Positions 17,049-25,965 of a stretch of DNA of 64,000 nt are shown in pieces; within the stretch, counting starts at the first letter, position 1; each line of letters starts with the position of its first letter. The DNA lies in the NCBI RefSeq assembly GCF_003076275.1, contig NZ_CP029064.1, positions 124,001-188,000 on the forward strand, written 5' to 3'. The DNA is from Microbulbifer sp. A4B17 (GTDB lineage Bacteria > Pseudomonadota > Gammaproteobacteria > Pseudomonadales > Cellvibrionaceae). The notes beneath the pieces are model-generated. The model was not told the DNA's origin, did no database searches, and saw nothing but the letters and a program-made list of their open reading frames with translations. The position numbers were made by a program, and so were the translations under genes.

Positions 17049-18647
17049 CTATGTTTTATTCAGCTGGTCGAATTTAAGACCGTATTTATCTAAAAGTTGG
17101 CGTACCCGGTGTGAGTCGTTGTTGGATTTTTTTGAGGTGCGGCTCACTTGAAATAATTTGCGTCCGGCCTCTGCCATCGAGTTGGATTCTTCACAAACCT
17201 GAATTAGCCCAGCAAGTTTGATTTGCTCGTAGTAATCCATCTGTTCGAAGTGGTCGCGGCCCAATAATGCTTCAATACGGGCAAGAGGTAGCGGTGAATC
17301 TGTTAGTGGGTTTTGCCATTTAATTCGCAACCTATGGATTTCCTCTTCCACTACCTGAGTCGTGATACGCCCACCGTCGGCGAGGGTACCCATACGCAGG
17401 ATACTGGCGTTAAGGTCGCGAAAGTTCGCAGACCAGCTGGCCTCGCGGGAGCGCCCAAAACTCAGGTACTTTTCCCGTGCTGCTCTATTAAAGCTGACAA
17501 GATGCCCGGATTTCCTGGAGAAAGCCTCCAGCTCAAAATCTATATTGGGTTCCAGGTCTTCAATACGCTCTCGTAGAGAGGGCAGTCGGTAGGTCCACAG
17601 ATCGATACGGGCGAGCAGGTCCGCGCGAAATTTACCTTCTTGGCAGAGCTGCACCAGATCCCGGTTGGTACCGGCAATCAATTGGAAGTGACTGCTAATT
17701 TCCTTATCTGAGCCGAATGGCATAAAGCGTTTGTGCTCAATCGCGCGCAATAGCATGGCTTGTTCATCCAAGCCCAACTCACCGATTTCATCGAGAAACA
17801 GCAGGCCTTTATCCGCTTCCATTAGCAAGCCTGGCCGGTGGGTGGTGGCACCGGTATAGGCGCCTTTACGGTGGCCGAACAGGGCGGACATGGCATTCTC
17901 GCCGCGCAGGGTGGCGCAGTTAACGGCTACCAGTCCGCCCTCCAGCTTGCCCCGCTGCTTGCGTAGTTCAAAGACACGCTGGGCCAGCTGGGATTTACCT
18001 GCCCCTGTGGGACCGGTAATTAGTATGGGGGCGTCGGAGCGAATCGATACCTGCTCCAGCTGCTCGATCATCTGGTTAAAAGCGAGATTGTTGGTCTCGA
18101 TTCCCCCCTTCAGATAGGTGGTGCCCTCCTGGTGTTCCCTCTGGAAGCGCGAGGCAATCTGGTCGTATTTGGACAGGTCCAAATCGATGATTTGGTATTC
18201 GCCCGGCAAGCTACTGTTCTTTCGCGCCGGGGAAGTTTGCAGCAGACGCCCGGGGAAATACCCCGCCTCTGTTAACAGGTACAAGCAGATCTGAGCTACA
18301 TGAGTACCGGTGGTGATATGCACCAGGTACTGCTCGTCATCCGGCTTGAAGCTATAGGCGCGGGCGAAATCCAGCAGATTGCTATACACGCTCTCGAAAT
18401 CCCAAGGGTCATTGAAGTTCACCCGGTGGTGGACCACTTCGGTCTCTGGAGAGACCCGCGCAATATCTTCTGTGACCTGGTCGGCCAGGTTTTTTGAGTG
18501 GTTGTCGAAGAGGAGCTCCAGCCGATCGATCAATAGATCATCGTGCTGGCACATGGAAATGTTTGGGCGCCACTTATCCCAGCGCTTGTCGCCTTTGCCG
18601 CGCCGGTCCTTGCTGGTACCAAGAATACTGATAGCGATTGTCTTCAT
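17049..18647 (-). CDS. rtcR: RtcR, sigma-54-dependent activator of the RNA-repair operon
   Basis: A 532-residue enhancer-binding protein that switches on rtcB transcription in response to an RNA-damage ligand. Seen: N-terminal RtcR (CARF-like) sensor at about 1-180, with the nucleotide-binding-fold segment YLVHITTGTHVAQICLYLL. An AAA+ sigma-54 domain follows at about 185-430 (Walker A GPTGAGKS, the sigma-54 loop GAYTGA in place of GAFTGA, Walker B GLLFLDEIGELG, arginine-finger region RFRADLLARIDLW). A C-terminal HTH region lies around 470-520. It is divergent from rtcB with a 219-base shared regulatory region. RtcR proteins in general bind damaged or cleaved tRNA-derived ligands through the CARF domain; that is family knowledge. 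Confidence 0.95.
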   Translation of the reverse strand: MKTIAISILGTSKDRRGKGDKRWDKWRPNISMCQHDDLLIDRLELLFDNHSKNLADQVTEDIARVSPETEVVHHRVNFNDPWDFESVYSNLLDFARAYSFKPDDEQYLVHITTGTHVAQICLYLLTEAGYFPGRLLQTSPARKNSSLPGEYQIIDLDLSKYDQIASRFQREHQEGTTYLKGGIETNNLAFNQMIEQLEQVSIRSDAPILITGPTGAGKSQLAQRVFELRKQRGKLEGGLVAVNCATLRGENAMSALFGHRKGAYTGATTHRPGLLMEADKGLLFLDEIGELGLDEQAMLLRAIEHKRFMPFGSDKEISSHFQLIAGTNRDLVQLCQEGKFRADLLARIDLWTYRLPSLRERIEDLEPNIDFELEAFSRKSGHLVSFNRAAREKYLSFGRSREASWSANFRDLNASILRMGTLADGGRITTQVVEEEIHRLRIKWQNPLTDSPLPLARIEALLGRDHFEQMDYYEQIKLAGLIQVCEESNSMAEAGRKLFQVSRTSKKSNNDSHRVRQLLDKYGLKFDQLNKT

Positions 18648-18668
18648 GCTATCTAAAATATGATTTAA

Positions 18669-18684
18669 CTATCAAAAAAGATAG
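18669..18684. promoter_or_regulatory. Candidate RtcR operator (CTATC-N6-GATAG)
   Basis: A perfect 5-bp inverted repeat, CTATC and GATAG separated by six A, lies between rtcR and rtcB about 110 bases upstream of the sigma-54 promoter, the normal position for an enhancer. Further GATAG/TATC-like half sites occur nearby (around 18651 and 18732). RtcR binding is inference from position. Confidence 0.4.
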
Positions 18685-18791
18685 ATATTTATCAATCCCT
18701 TGTCTCAAGAAATCTACTAAAAAACCCTGAGATAGAAAATAAATCGTTAAAAAACAATAAGTTATAAGTATTTTTCAGCTGTCTGCAAAAG

Positions 18792-18808
18792 TTGGCACCC
18801 AATTCGCT
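18792..18808 (+). promoter_or_regulatory. Sigma-54 promoter of rtcB
   Basis: TTGGCAC-CCAAT-TCGCT has the invariant GG (18794-18795) and GC (18806-18807) separated by exactly ten bases, matching the -24/-12 consensus. It lies about 60 bases before the rtcB ATG and agrees with control by the divergently encoded RtcR. Confidence 0.88.
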
Positions 18809-18866
18809 ATATCAATAAATAAATGAAACACATGAATACCAAGCGCGGTTTCAAAAGGAGTGGAAG

Positions 18867-20096
18867 ATGAAACCAATGCCATATGAAGTAATGCAGGCAG
18901 GTGGGGTACCGATTAAGTCCTGGACCCTGGGTGTGCCTTTTGAAGATGAAGCCAAAGCGCAGCTCAAAAATATCTCGCAGATGCCATTCGTCCATAAATG
19001 GGTCGCGGCGATGCCTGATGTACATCTGGGCAAAGGCGCCACCATTGGCAGCGTGGTCCCAACTCTGGGGGCAGTAATTCCCGCTGCCGTAGGGGTGGAT
19101 ATTGGCTGCGGCATGATGGCGGTTCGCACCAGCCTGACGGCGGCGCAACTGCCGGACAACCTGGCTGGAGTGCGCAGCGCCATCGAGCGCGCAGTGCCCC
19201 ACGGACGTACTGGCCGACACCGGGGGAGAGGTCGGGATAAGGGGGCCTGGGAGAATCCACCGGACGATGCACTTGCCGGTTGGGTGCCTCTGGCCGCCCA
19301 GTTTGAGCTGCTCAAAGAGAGGCACCCGGTATTAAAAAATACTAATAATATCAATCACCTGGGAACGCTTGGCACAGGCAATCACTTTATCGAGATGTGC
19401 CTGGATGAACAGGGTAGCGTGTGGTTGATGCTGCATAGTGGCTCCCGGGGAGTGGGAAATCGAATAGGCACTTACTTTATTGAGAAAGCCAAGCGGGATA
19501 TGGAGCGCTGGCATATCCACTTGCCGGACAGTGACCTGGCTTATTTCCCGGAAGGTACAGAGCACTTTGATGACTATGTGCAGGCGGTGGAGTGGGCGCA
19601 GGAGTTTGCCCGTATCAATCGCGAAGTAATGATGGTGCGAACTATCGGCGCGGTGAAGCAGGCCCTGGGGATGGATTTTGAGGCACGGATGGAAGCGGTG
19701 AATTGTCACCACAATTACGTTTCCCGCGAGCATCATTACGGCAAAGATGTGCTGGTGACCCGGAAAGGCGCTGTAAGAGCGCGTGCCGGCGAAATGGGTA
19801 TTATTCCCGGTAGTATGGGGGCCAAGTCATTTATTGTGCGGGGGCTGGGTAACGAAGAAAGCTTCTGTAGCTGTAGCCATGGGGCCGGACGAGTGATGTC
19901 CCGTACCAAGGCCAAAAAGCTGGTCTCCCTGGAAGAGCATCGCGCGGCCACCGCCGATGTGGAATGCCGAAAAGACGAGGGTGTGATCGATGAAACCCCA
20001 TCGGCCTACAAACCTATCGAGAAGGTTATGGCAGCACAGAAAGACCTGGTGGAAATCGTCTACACCCTCAAGCAAGTGGTTTGCGTCAAAGGCTGA
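18867..20096 (+). CDS. rtcB: RtcB tRNA/RNA ligase
   Basis: GTP- and Mn2+-dependent RNA ligase joining 2',3'-cyclic-phosphate or 3'-phosphate ends to 5'-OH ends, used for repair of cleaved tRNA or rRNA. Seen: 409 residues, the size of E. coli RtcB, with the metal ligands in MPDVHLGKGATIG, GVDIGCGM, GTGNHFIE and LMLHSGSRGVGN. The guanylation-site context CSHGAGRVMSR lies near residue 340. AGGAGTGGAAG provides the ribosome binding site. It is first in the rtcB - tRNA-like RNA - slipin - rtcA remnant operon, driven by the sigma-54 promoter at 18792. Confidence 0.97.
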   Translation: MKPMPYEVMQAGGVPIKSWTLGVPFEDEAKAQLKNISQMPFVHKWVAAMPDVHLGKGATIGSVVPTLGAVIPAAVGVDIGCGMMAVRTSLTAAQLPDNLAGVRSAIERAVPHGRTGRHRGRGRDKGAWENPPDDALAGWVPLAAQFELLKERHPVLKNTNNINHLGTLGTGNHFIEMCLDEQGSVWLMLHSGSRGVGNRIGTYFIEKAKRDMERWHIHLPDSDLAYFPEGTEHFDDYVQAVEWAQEFARINREVMMVRTIGAVKQALGMDFEARMEAVNCHHNYVSREHHYGKDVLVTRKGAVRARAGEMGIIPGSMGAKSFIVRGLGNEESFCSCSHGAGRVMSRTKAKKLVSLEEHRAATADVECRKDEGVIDETPSAYKPIEKVMAAQKDLVEIVYTLKQVVCVKG

Positions 20097-20150
20097 CGCG
20101 TTTTAGGCCAGGGATCGGCCGAACTAAAGCAATTGCCAAAGCATGCAGGT

Positions 20151-20238
20151 TGCCGGGCGAATTTGCCGGGTTGCCGCAACCGAGTTTGAGGCCTTTAGCC
20201 CGTCAGCGGAGCCGGTTCTGAATCCCGGCCCGGCACCA
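20151..20238 (+). ncRNA. Possible structured RNA with CCA-like 3' end
   Basis: TGCCGG (20151-20156) can pair with CCGGCA (20230-20235), which is followed directly by CCA. Just inside the 3' strand GCCGG and CCGGC enclose a 9-base loop, TTCTGAATC, like a T-arm with extra bases. The 88-base length would suit a tRNA-like RNA with a long variable region, but the D and anticodon arms are not convincing. The whole 20097-20284 stretch is GC-rich and rich in inverted repeats. A weak call, supported mainly by its place in an Rtc operon. Confidence 0.25.
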
Positions 20239-20284
20239 CCGCCTATGGCGGCAGGTGTACCCACGGGATAGAAGTTCAAACGAC

Positions 20285-20358
20285 TACTTTGTAGCTCATT
20301 TGGTAGAGCAGTCGATAACTTATCGATTTGTAGCAGGTTCGATTCCTGCCAAAGTCCT
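20285..20358 (+). ncRNA. tRNA-like RNA in the rtc operon
   Basis: The sequence folds as a tRNA cloverleaf. The acceptor strands TACTTTG and CAAAGTC pair at six of seven positions. The D-arm is GCTC-ATTTGGTA-GAGC. The anticodon-like stem GTCGA/TCGAT carries the 7-base loop TAACTTA, the variable region is TTGTA, and the T-arm is perfect: GCAGG-TTCGATT-CCTGC. The anticodon loop lacks the U expected at position 33 and no CCA is encoded, so it is unlikely to be a normal elongator tRNA. tRNA-like RNAs are known components of Rtc operons, where they are thought to be ligands or substrates of the repair system. A translated frame across it (20255-20437) has no protein features. Confidence 0.65.
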
Positions 20359-20437
20359 ATCGTTATCCAAACGGCCTGGAAAGAGGCGAGAGCCTGGGGT
20401 TCGACTCCCCATTAAAAATCTACCTGGGGTCCGATAG
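20357..20437 (+). ncRNA. Second tRNA-like / T-arm domain
   Basis: CTATCG (20357-20362) and CGATAG (20432-20437) can close a domain that contains a perfect T-arm hairpin, TGGGG-TTCGACT-CCCCA (20395-20411), and a smaller hairpin GCCT/AGGC before it. It follows the first tRNA-like RNA without a gap. The D and acceptor arms are incomplete, so this may be a tRNA half mimic or a decayed copy. Confidence 0.4.
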
Positions 20438-20714
20438 CCTCTCGATACGGTAAATAGGATTTAGCGATTTACTGCGGAGGCACTCTGGCAACTGTGTCGT
20501 TAATTGTGGGTCTGCCCTGTGCGATCCAGCGGCAAGATTTACGGTTGTGTCTCCTGGCCAAGGATTTTGGCTGCAGGCTCAGGGGGAGCCATGTGGGGAA
20601 AATCGTAATTCCTCTGCCGCTGGGCCCCGCTCGGCACAAACGGTTTACCACCTGTCGCTGGACGGGCCCCACCCTTGCGGCCCATTGGGGTAGCGCAGTA
20701 TGGAAATGGAATAA
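20438..20714 (+). other. Untranslated stretch before slipin
   Basis: About 280 bases of GC-rich leader between the tRNA-like RNAs and the slipin start. GGGCCC elements near 20620 and 20673 could pair and enclose about 50 bases, so more RNA structure is possible. The small frames here have no protein-family features. Confidence 0.35.
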
Positions 20715-21887
20715 ATGATAAGAACCATGATATCTCTGTTCAAAATATGGAAGAACGTGGATGTTGCGGATAGCGAGCGAGTGTTGCTATTTCGCCGCAA
20801 CCGTTTTGAAGGGGTGCTGCCACCTGGCAGCCATCGTATATCCCTATTGTCCGGTGATGTACGGGCAGAAACTTATGATATTACCGATGTGGTATTCGAT
20901 GAAATCAAAGCCAAATTTTTGTTAAACACCTATGGTGAGATCCTTGGTGAATACCTGCAATCCTATGAATTGTCAGACCATCAAGTGGGATTATTTTACC
21001 GGGATAATCACTTGGTCGATATTTTACCACCGGGTACTTTCCGCGCTGTGTGGAAGGGCGGTGAATCCGTGCGGGTGGAAATCGTGGATATCTCTGAGGA
21101 ATACGCCATCGATAAAAAAGTCCTGGGTCTATTGGGGCGAGGTGTACGTGCTGGACAAATGCGCACTGCCCTTCAGGCGGTAAGCTACAACGAGATTCCC
21201 GATGAGCACGTGGGCCTGTTAATGGTCAATGGTAAGTTGGAAAAGGTGCTACAGCCTGGCTGTTATGGCTACTGGAAATACAACCGCTCTATCGAGGTCA
21301 AGGTACTGGACTTGCGGTTGAAAACCATCGAAGTCAGCGGCCAGGAAATTCTGACCAAGGATCGGGTCAGCCTGCGTATCAACTTGACCGGTGTTTACAA
21401 AATTACCGATGCAAAAAAAGTAGCGCTAAAGCTCAGCGATAGTACAGGTTTTATTTATCGCGAATTGCAGCTGCACTTGCGCGAGGCCGTGGGTACCCAA
21501 ACTCTGGATAGCCTTCTGGCCGACAAGGACAGGCTGAATATTGTGATTGCGACCGACATCCGTGACAAGCTGGCCAAATATGGTATCGAGCTTACCAGTG
21601 TCGGGGTCAAGGATATTATTTTGCCCGGCGATATGAAGATGATCCTCAATCAGGTTGTAGAAGCGCAGAAGGAATCTGAGGCAAACCTAATTAAGCGCCG
21701 GGAAGAAACCCAGGCAATGAGATCGCTTCACAATACCGCCAAGCTGATGGATAACAACCCGGTACTGTTGCGCTTGAAAGAACTGGAAGCTCTGGAGCGG
21801 GTCAGTACCCGCATCGATAAAATTTCCGTATATGGCGGCCTTGATGGGGTGATGAATGAGTTGGTGAAGTTACGTCCCACTGCATAA
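20715..21887 (+). CDS. Slipin / SPFH (band 7) protein of the Rtc operon
   Basis: A 390-residue SPFH-domain protein. Seen: repeated N-terminal segments of the form LLFRRNRFEGVLPPGSHRI, VGLFYRDNHLVDILPPGTFR and VGLLMVNGKLEKVLQPGCYG (three copies of a short module). These lead into the band-7 core (DLRLKTIEVSGQEILTKDRV, then LREAVGTQTLDSLLADKD and the helical LIKRREETQAMRSLHNTAKL). There is no strong N-terminal membrane anchor, unlike canonical stomatins. Slipins of this type accompany rtcB and tRNA-like RNAs in other bacteria; their biochemical role in repair is not settled. An internal ATG at 20727 is an alternative start. Confidence 0.85.
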   Translation: MIRTMISLFKIWKNVDVADSERVLLFRRNRFEGVLPPGSHRISLLSGDVRAETYDITDVVFDEIKAKFLLNTYGEILGEYLQSYELSDHQVGLFYRDNHLVDILPPGTFRAVWKGGESVRVEIVDISEEYAIDKKVLGLLGRGVRAGQMRTALQAVSYNEIPDEHVGLLMVNGKLEKVLQPGCYGYWKYNRSIEVKVLDLRLKTIEVSGQEILTKDRVSLRINLTGVYKITDAKKVALKLSDSTGFIYRELQLHLREAVGTQTLDSLLADKDRLNIVIATDIRDKLAKYGIELTSVGVKDIILPGDMKMILNQVVEAQKESEANLIKRREETQAMRSLHNTAKLMDNNPVLLRLKELEALERVSTRIDKISVYGGLDGVMNELVKLRPTA

Positions 21888-21918
21888 ATAAAAGATTTGA
21901 GCTTTAAGGAATTAGACA

Positions 21919-22286
21919 GTGATTGAGATAGACGGCGCCCAGTGGGCGGGCGGCGGAGAGATTTTACGGACTTCCCTCACCTTGTCCGTCTGCTTGAAAA
22001 AGCTGGTTCGAATTAACAATATTTGCGTGGGGCCGTAAAAAGCCCGTCCTGTTTACGCGCAGTCAAAGTGATTAGCCATGCCGAGGTCGGCGGCGAACCA
22101 CTGGATGCAGCAGAGATTACTTTTGCTCCAGGAAAGGTGCGTTTCCAGGGGCCAGGTAATTTATTGTCGTTTAGCTTGCACTTTGAAAGGGTGATTGAAG
22201 CTTTTGAATTAATGAGTGAGCAGGGTCTGAATGCTGAGCGGATTGTTCAGTGCGGAATATTACTGGTATGGAAATACAACTTCTAG
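21919..22286 (+). pseudogene. rtcA: Decayed rtcA (RNA 3'-terminal phosphate cyclase)
   Basis: The GTG at 21919, with AAGGA eight bases upstream, begins a clear RtcA N terminus: [20 protein letters not shown]. The frame stops at a TAA around 22036. The expected GRKKP motif is present one frame over, and the next recognisable segment, AVKVISHAEVGGEPLDAAEI followed by TFAPGKVR, is in yet another frame. After that the catalytic body is missing; only a short C-terminal-like piece remains before 22286. Full RtcA is about 340 residues, so at least two frameshifts and a large internal deletion are present. RtcB does not need RtcA for ligation, so loss may be tolerated. Confidence 0.85.
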
Positions 22287-22577
22287 AATTTGGTGACAAT
22301 GGTGGGTAAGTTTTGGTTGTGTGTCATTAAAGAATTCAAGGGCAAAAAATTAACTTTTCGGTTAAGAAAATATTTAGGTTATTATAGCTTTATCATAAAA
22401 TCTTTTTGATTATTCCGTCCTAAAGGAGATTTCTGCAAAGAGGCAATGATGTCTTGGTACAAACTTGGTATTTATATTCCAGGCCTGCGAATGTCCTTAT
22501 TTTGATTTCTCCTTCTGCGACAGTTTTTCAGTTTCTTGATGAACTTTATTACACACTTAAAAAGGGAATGTATAGGA

Positions 22578-25358
22578 ATGAGTGCTAAATTCCTAAAGGT
22601 AGCAGTTCCTCTGCTAACTCTGATAACAACGGCATGTGGTGGCGGTGGAAGTGGAGGTGACGGAGGGTCATCTTCATCAGAGGAGAATCAGGCACCAGTA
22701 GCAAACTTTTCGTACAGCCAGCCAGATTCGAAATCCCGGTTGATTGTATTTGATGCATCAGAAAGTACCGATGCAGAAAGTACTGAATTACTGTACACGT
22801 GGGACTTTGGTGATGGCACCACAGGCGAAGGTGTGCAACCTGAGCATGAATATCAGGAAAATGGTCAATATGAAGTTCGCCTTGTAGTGGACGACCAAAC
22901 GGGTCTCACCGATGACCAGTCCACTACTCTATCCGTCAGCAGCGGTGACTTTCATGTTTCGGGCCAGGTGTCGATTTTACAGGGTGTATTTGTCGACAGC
23001 GATACCAGTGACCCAAACACTGAGTATGTATCTAATGGTTCTATGAAAGAAGCGCAGGAAATTTCAAGTGTTAGTGAGGTAACCGGTTTCCTAACCTACT
23101 TGGATGGGAGCTCTTCGGAAGATCAATACGATTTTTACATCGCTAGCTTGGAGGAGGGTCAGGAAATATCCCTCAATATGGAGGAAGGGAGTGATGACCT
23201 TGCAGATATTGACCTTTATCTCGTCGATGAATCTGGAGACTTTGTTGATAGTTCCACGGGTTATAGCGATGAAGAGTCTGTAACGGTACCTGAAGATGGG
23301 ACTTACTACGTGCTCGCTTATGCTTTTGGGGGCACCTCAACTTATCGAATGAGGTTGAATTCAGCCTCATCGGCAACCAGCGCAAGCAAGGGAATCCGGG
23401 CTAGTGATAAGTTTGTTGCAGGTCAACTTGTAGGCCGCCTTAAGTCCGATGTTAAAGCTGCTGGTATCAAAACGCTGACTTCGGCTGGTGCGATCAGGGG
23501 AGATTCAGGCGCTGATCGGCCCATGTTATTGGATGCAAACCAGGCTGCGACCGGATTTGGTTTGGATAAGTCAACTGGAACAGTCGAAAATTTAACTCGT
23601 GTTGGCATAACAATTCCCACTGAAGTACAGCGTAAGCTGGAGACCATTGATACGCTTAAACGTCTTCATGCAAGTGGTCAGTTTGAGTATGTGGAGTTAA
23701 ACCGTATTCGACATAGCCAGTCGGTGAATGATCCCTTTTACCCGAGTATGTGGCACTACTCACAAATTGCTGTGCAGGACGCATGGACAACGTCTACAGG
23801 GGCAGGGGTTATAGTCGCGGTATTGGATACAGGCATTTTATCGGGGCATCCTGATTTGGAGGGCCAGCTGGTATCTGGTTACGACATGGTCAGTGACAGA
23901 CTAATGGCGGTGGATGGGGATGGTATTGATCCCGACCCGGAAGACCCGGGTGACGATCCGCTCACTACTTCTGACTCCTGGCACGGAACCCATGTAGCGG
24001 GCACCATCGCAGCAGCGACTAATAACGGTGTCGGTATTGCCGGAGTAGCCTATGATGCCAAGATTATGCCTGTGCGGGTGCTTGGCTTTGGAGGCGGGAC
24101 TGATTATGACATCGCGCAAGGAGTGTACTTCGCGGCAGGCCTTGATAATGACTCTGGCACAGTCCCTGACCGCAGGGCAGATGTAATCAATATGAGTCTT
24201 GGTGGATCGGGTTATTCCCAGACTCAACAGGACGCCATAAGCGCGGCTCGTGAGGCGGGTGTCATAATAGTTGCAGCTGCCGGTAACTCAGAAGAGGATG
24301 CCAGCGATTATTCGCCAGCTGGCCTCGATGGAGTTGTAACAGTGGCCGCCACCCGCGAGGGAGGTGGAGCTGCTTGGTATACCAATTACGGCTCCGTTGT
24401 TGACTTGACTGCACCTGGAGGAGAAACAGGGGAGTATGTTGTTGATGGAGGTGTGCTTAGCACTGTCGGGCAAGAAACTGACGATGGTGAAATTGAATTC
24501 ACCTACGAGTGGATGCAAGGTACCTCTATGGCCGCACCCCATGTGGCCGGCGTTATTGCACTGATGAAAGAAGAGTGGGAGTCCATGACTCCTGACAACT
24601 TTGATGAGTTAGTCACAGACTTTAAGGTTTCTTACGGCGAAACACCGGACTCCCTTTACGGTTATGGCGAAATTGATGCAGAGCTTGCCGTCGCCTCGGC
24701 AAGGGCCCAGGCAGCTGGCACGACTCAGGCTGGCCGGCTCTATGTTAAGGATGGTCACCAACGTGAGTTGTGGACCCAGACGGAATTGGAGGTAGAGTTG
24801 CTCGCCAATACGACTGATGTTTCTGTAGCTGAAATCAGCTCATCGGATTCCTGGTTAACTGCTACCTACCTGGATGACGAGTCAACCGGGCTCGGCAGTT
24901 ATAGTGTTGTTGTGGACGCAGATAGTCTGGAGGCAGGTCGTTACACAGGTATCCTGAGCTTTACCGCATCTACAGATACCCGCTTTGACTTGTGGATATC
25001 GGTGCAGGTTATCACCGAAGATGTAGATTCCGATAATTATGCTGGTGCTGTTTATGTGGAGTTTACAGATATTGAGACTGGTGGAACTGCTGGCCAAGCA
25101 ACGGCAACTTTCGACGAGGAGAAGGGTGTCTACTACTATACATCGCCGTCACTGGATGCAACCTCAGAGTCCGGTTATGGAGTGATGGCTGGTACAGATA
25201 TGGATAATGATGGTGTTATCTGCGAAGTTAACGAGCTGTGCCAACGTTTGGAAAGCGACGGTGGTTGGTATCCGGTGATTAGCGGATCTTCTCATGGGGA
25301 CGTGGATGGCGTAGATATAGAATTGGAGGTGCTGTCGGACACCTTGGAAGACTTGTAA
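22578..25358 (+). CDS. Subtilisin-family (S8) serine peptidase lipoprotein with PKD and PPC domains
   Basis: A large exported protease of about 926 residues. Seen: lipobox-like LITTACGGGG after a short signal peptide, and a PKD domain (about 40-125, with YTWDFGDGTTGEG). A pre-peptidase C-terminal (PPC) type domain follows (about 150-265, YDFYIASLEEGQEISL), then a linker, and the S8 catalytic domain at about 385-690. Its triad contexts are VIVAVLDTGILSGHPDL (Asp), DSWHGTHVAGTIAA (His) and MQGTSMAAPHVAGVIALM (Ser). A beta-rich C-terminal region follows. The frame opens at 22536; I chose 22578 because it begins the signal peptide MSAKFLKVAVPLL. Placing PPC before the catalytic domain is less usual than after it. 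It probably degrades extracellular protein from the cell surface. Confidence 0.93.
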   Translation: MSAKFLKVAVPLLTLITTACGGGGSGGDGGSSSSEENQAPVANFSYSQPDSKSRLIVFDASESTDAESTELLYTWDFGDGTTGEGVQPEHEYQENGQYEVRLVVDDQTGLTDDQSTTLSVSSGDFHVSGQVSILQGVFVDSDTSDPNTEYVSNGSMKEAQEISSVSEVTGFLTYLDGSSSEDQYDFYIASLEEGQEISLNMEEGSDDLADIDLYLVDESGDFVDSSTGYSDEESVTVPEDGTYYVLAYAFGGTSTYRMRLNSASSATSASKGIRASDKFVAGQLVGRLKSDVKAAGIKTLTSAGAIRGDSGADRPMLLDANQAATGFGLDKSTGTVENLTRVGITIPTEVQRKLETIDTLKRLHASGQFEYVELNRIRHSQSVNDPFYPSMWHYSQIAVQDAWTTSTGAGVIVAVLDTGILSGHPDLEGQLVSGYDMVSDRLMAVDGDGIDPDPEDPGDDPLTTSDSWHGTHVAGTIAAATNNGVGIAGVAYDAKIMPVRVLGFGGGTDYDIAQGVYFAAGLDNDSGTVPDRRADVINMSLGGSGYSQTQQDAISAAREAGVIIVAAAGNSEEDASDYSPAGLDGVVTVAATREGGGAAWYTNYGSVVDLTAPGGETGEYVVDGGVLSTVGQETDDGEIEFTYEWMQGTSMAAPHVAGVIALMKEEWESMTPDNFDELVTDFKVSYGETPDSLYGYGEIDAELAVASARAQAAGTTQAGRLYVKDGHQRELWTQTELEVELLANTTDVSVAEISSSDSWLTATYLDDESTGLGSYSVVVDADSLEAGRYTGILSFTASTDTRFDLWISVQVITEDVDSDNYAGAVYVEFTDIETGGTAGQATATFDEEKGVYYYTSPSLDATSESGYGVMAGTDMDNDGVICEVNELCQRLESDGGWYPVISGSSHGDVDGVDIELEVLSDTLEDL

Positions 25359-25383
25359 TTTAAGGCTCGACATTGCCTGGTTG

Positions 25384-25416
25384 CGGCAACCCTCGACTCA
25401 GTGGAAGGGGTTGCCG
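25384..25416 (+). terminator. Terminator of the S8 peptidase gene
   Basis: CGGCAACCC (25384-25392) and GGGTTGCCG (25408-25416) form a perfect 9-bp stem, 25 bases after the stop, followed by TTCAATTTAAT. Confidence 0.7.
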
Positions 25417-25965
25417 TTCAATTTAATAACCTGTTTGCCATCGCTACAATAGCTATAAAACTTAGAGCATAATCGCCCAGGCAAATACCATTTTAACCAC
25501 AGAGAGCACCAATAAATCGCCCGCTTCTAGTAATCCTTGTCACTTCACTTTACTCATTAATTTATTTTGTGGAATTTCTAAACCAAGAATCAGGTTTCAC
25601 AATTTAAATTTGCCATTTTTGCATGACAGCTTACATGTAATAGCAAAGGTTGCCATACCTTGTAATCTCACTGTGTTAATTCTCTCATTGTGATTTGGTC
25701 CTATTTTTTAATATGCCTAGAAAGCCGCTGAGTAATTCTACGATGCATCTGGCTTTCAGAACGGCTCACAATCCAGATAAATTCTAGGAGGAGAGGCGTG
25801 CAAATGGTAGGTACATTGGTACATAGTAGCTCCTCATCCAGAGACACCGGACGCTTCAATTTTGTACCCTGTAAGCACGGGCGAGGTGGCGTAAAATGCC
25901 ATCAGGAGTTTGGTAGAATTTATCTCTCCCCAAAAGCTCTTTAAAAACAGTAAGTTATATTTAGA
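25417..25965 (+). other. Non-coding region ending in a CRISPR leader-like sequence
   Basis: About 550 AT-rich bases without a supportable gene. The last 45 bases (from the GCTCTTTAAAAACAG stretch through TTATATTTAGA) closely resemble the AT-rich leader that directly precedes the first repeat of type I-E CRISPR arrays in enterobacteria and pseudomonads. Confidence 0.5.

Noticed and set aside
20255..20437. 60-codon frame over the tRNA-like RNA
   Set aside because: The RNA fold explains the conservation-like structure; the frame has no ribosome binding site or protein features.
22023..22286. 87-codon frame as an independent gene
   Set aside because: It is the middle part of the decayed rtcA in another frame.
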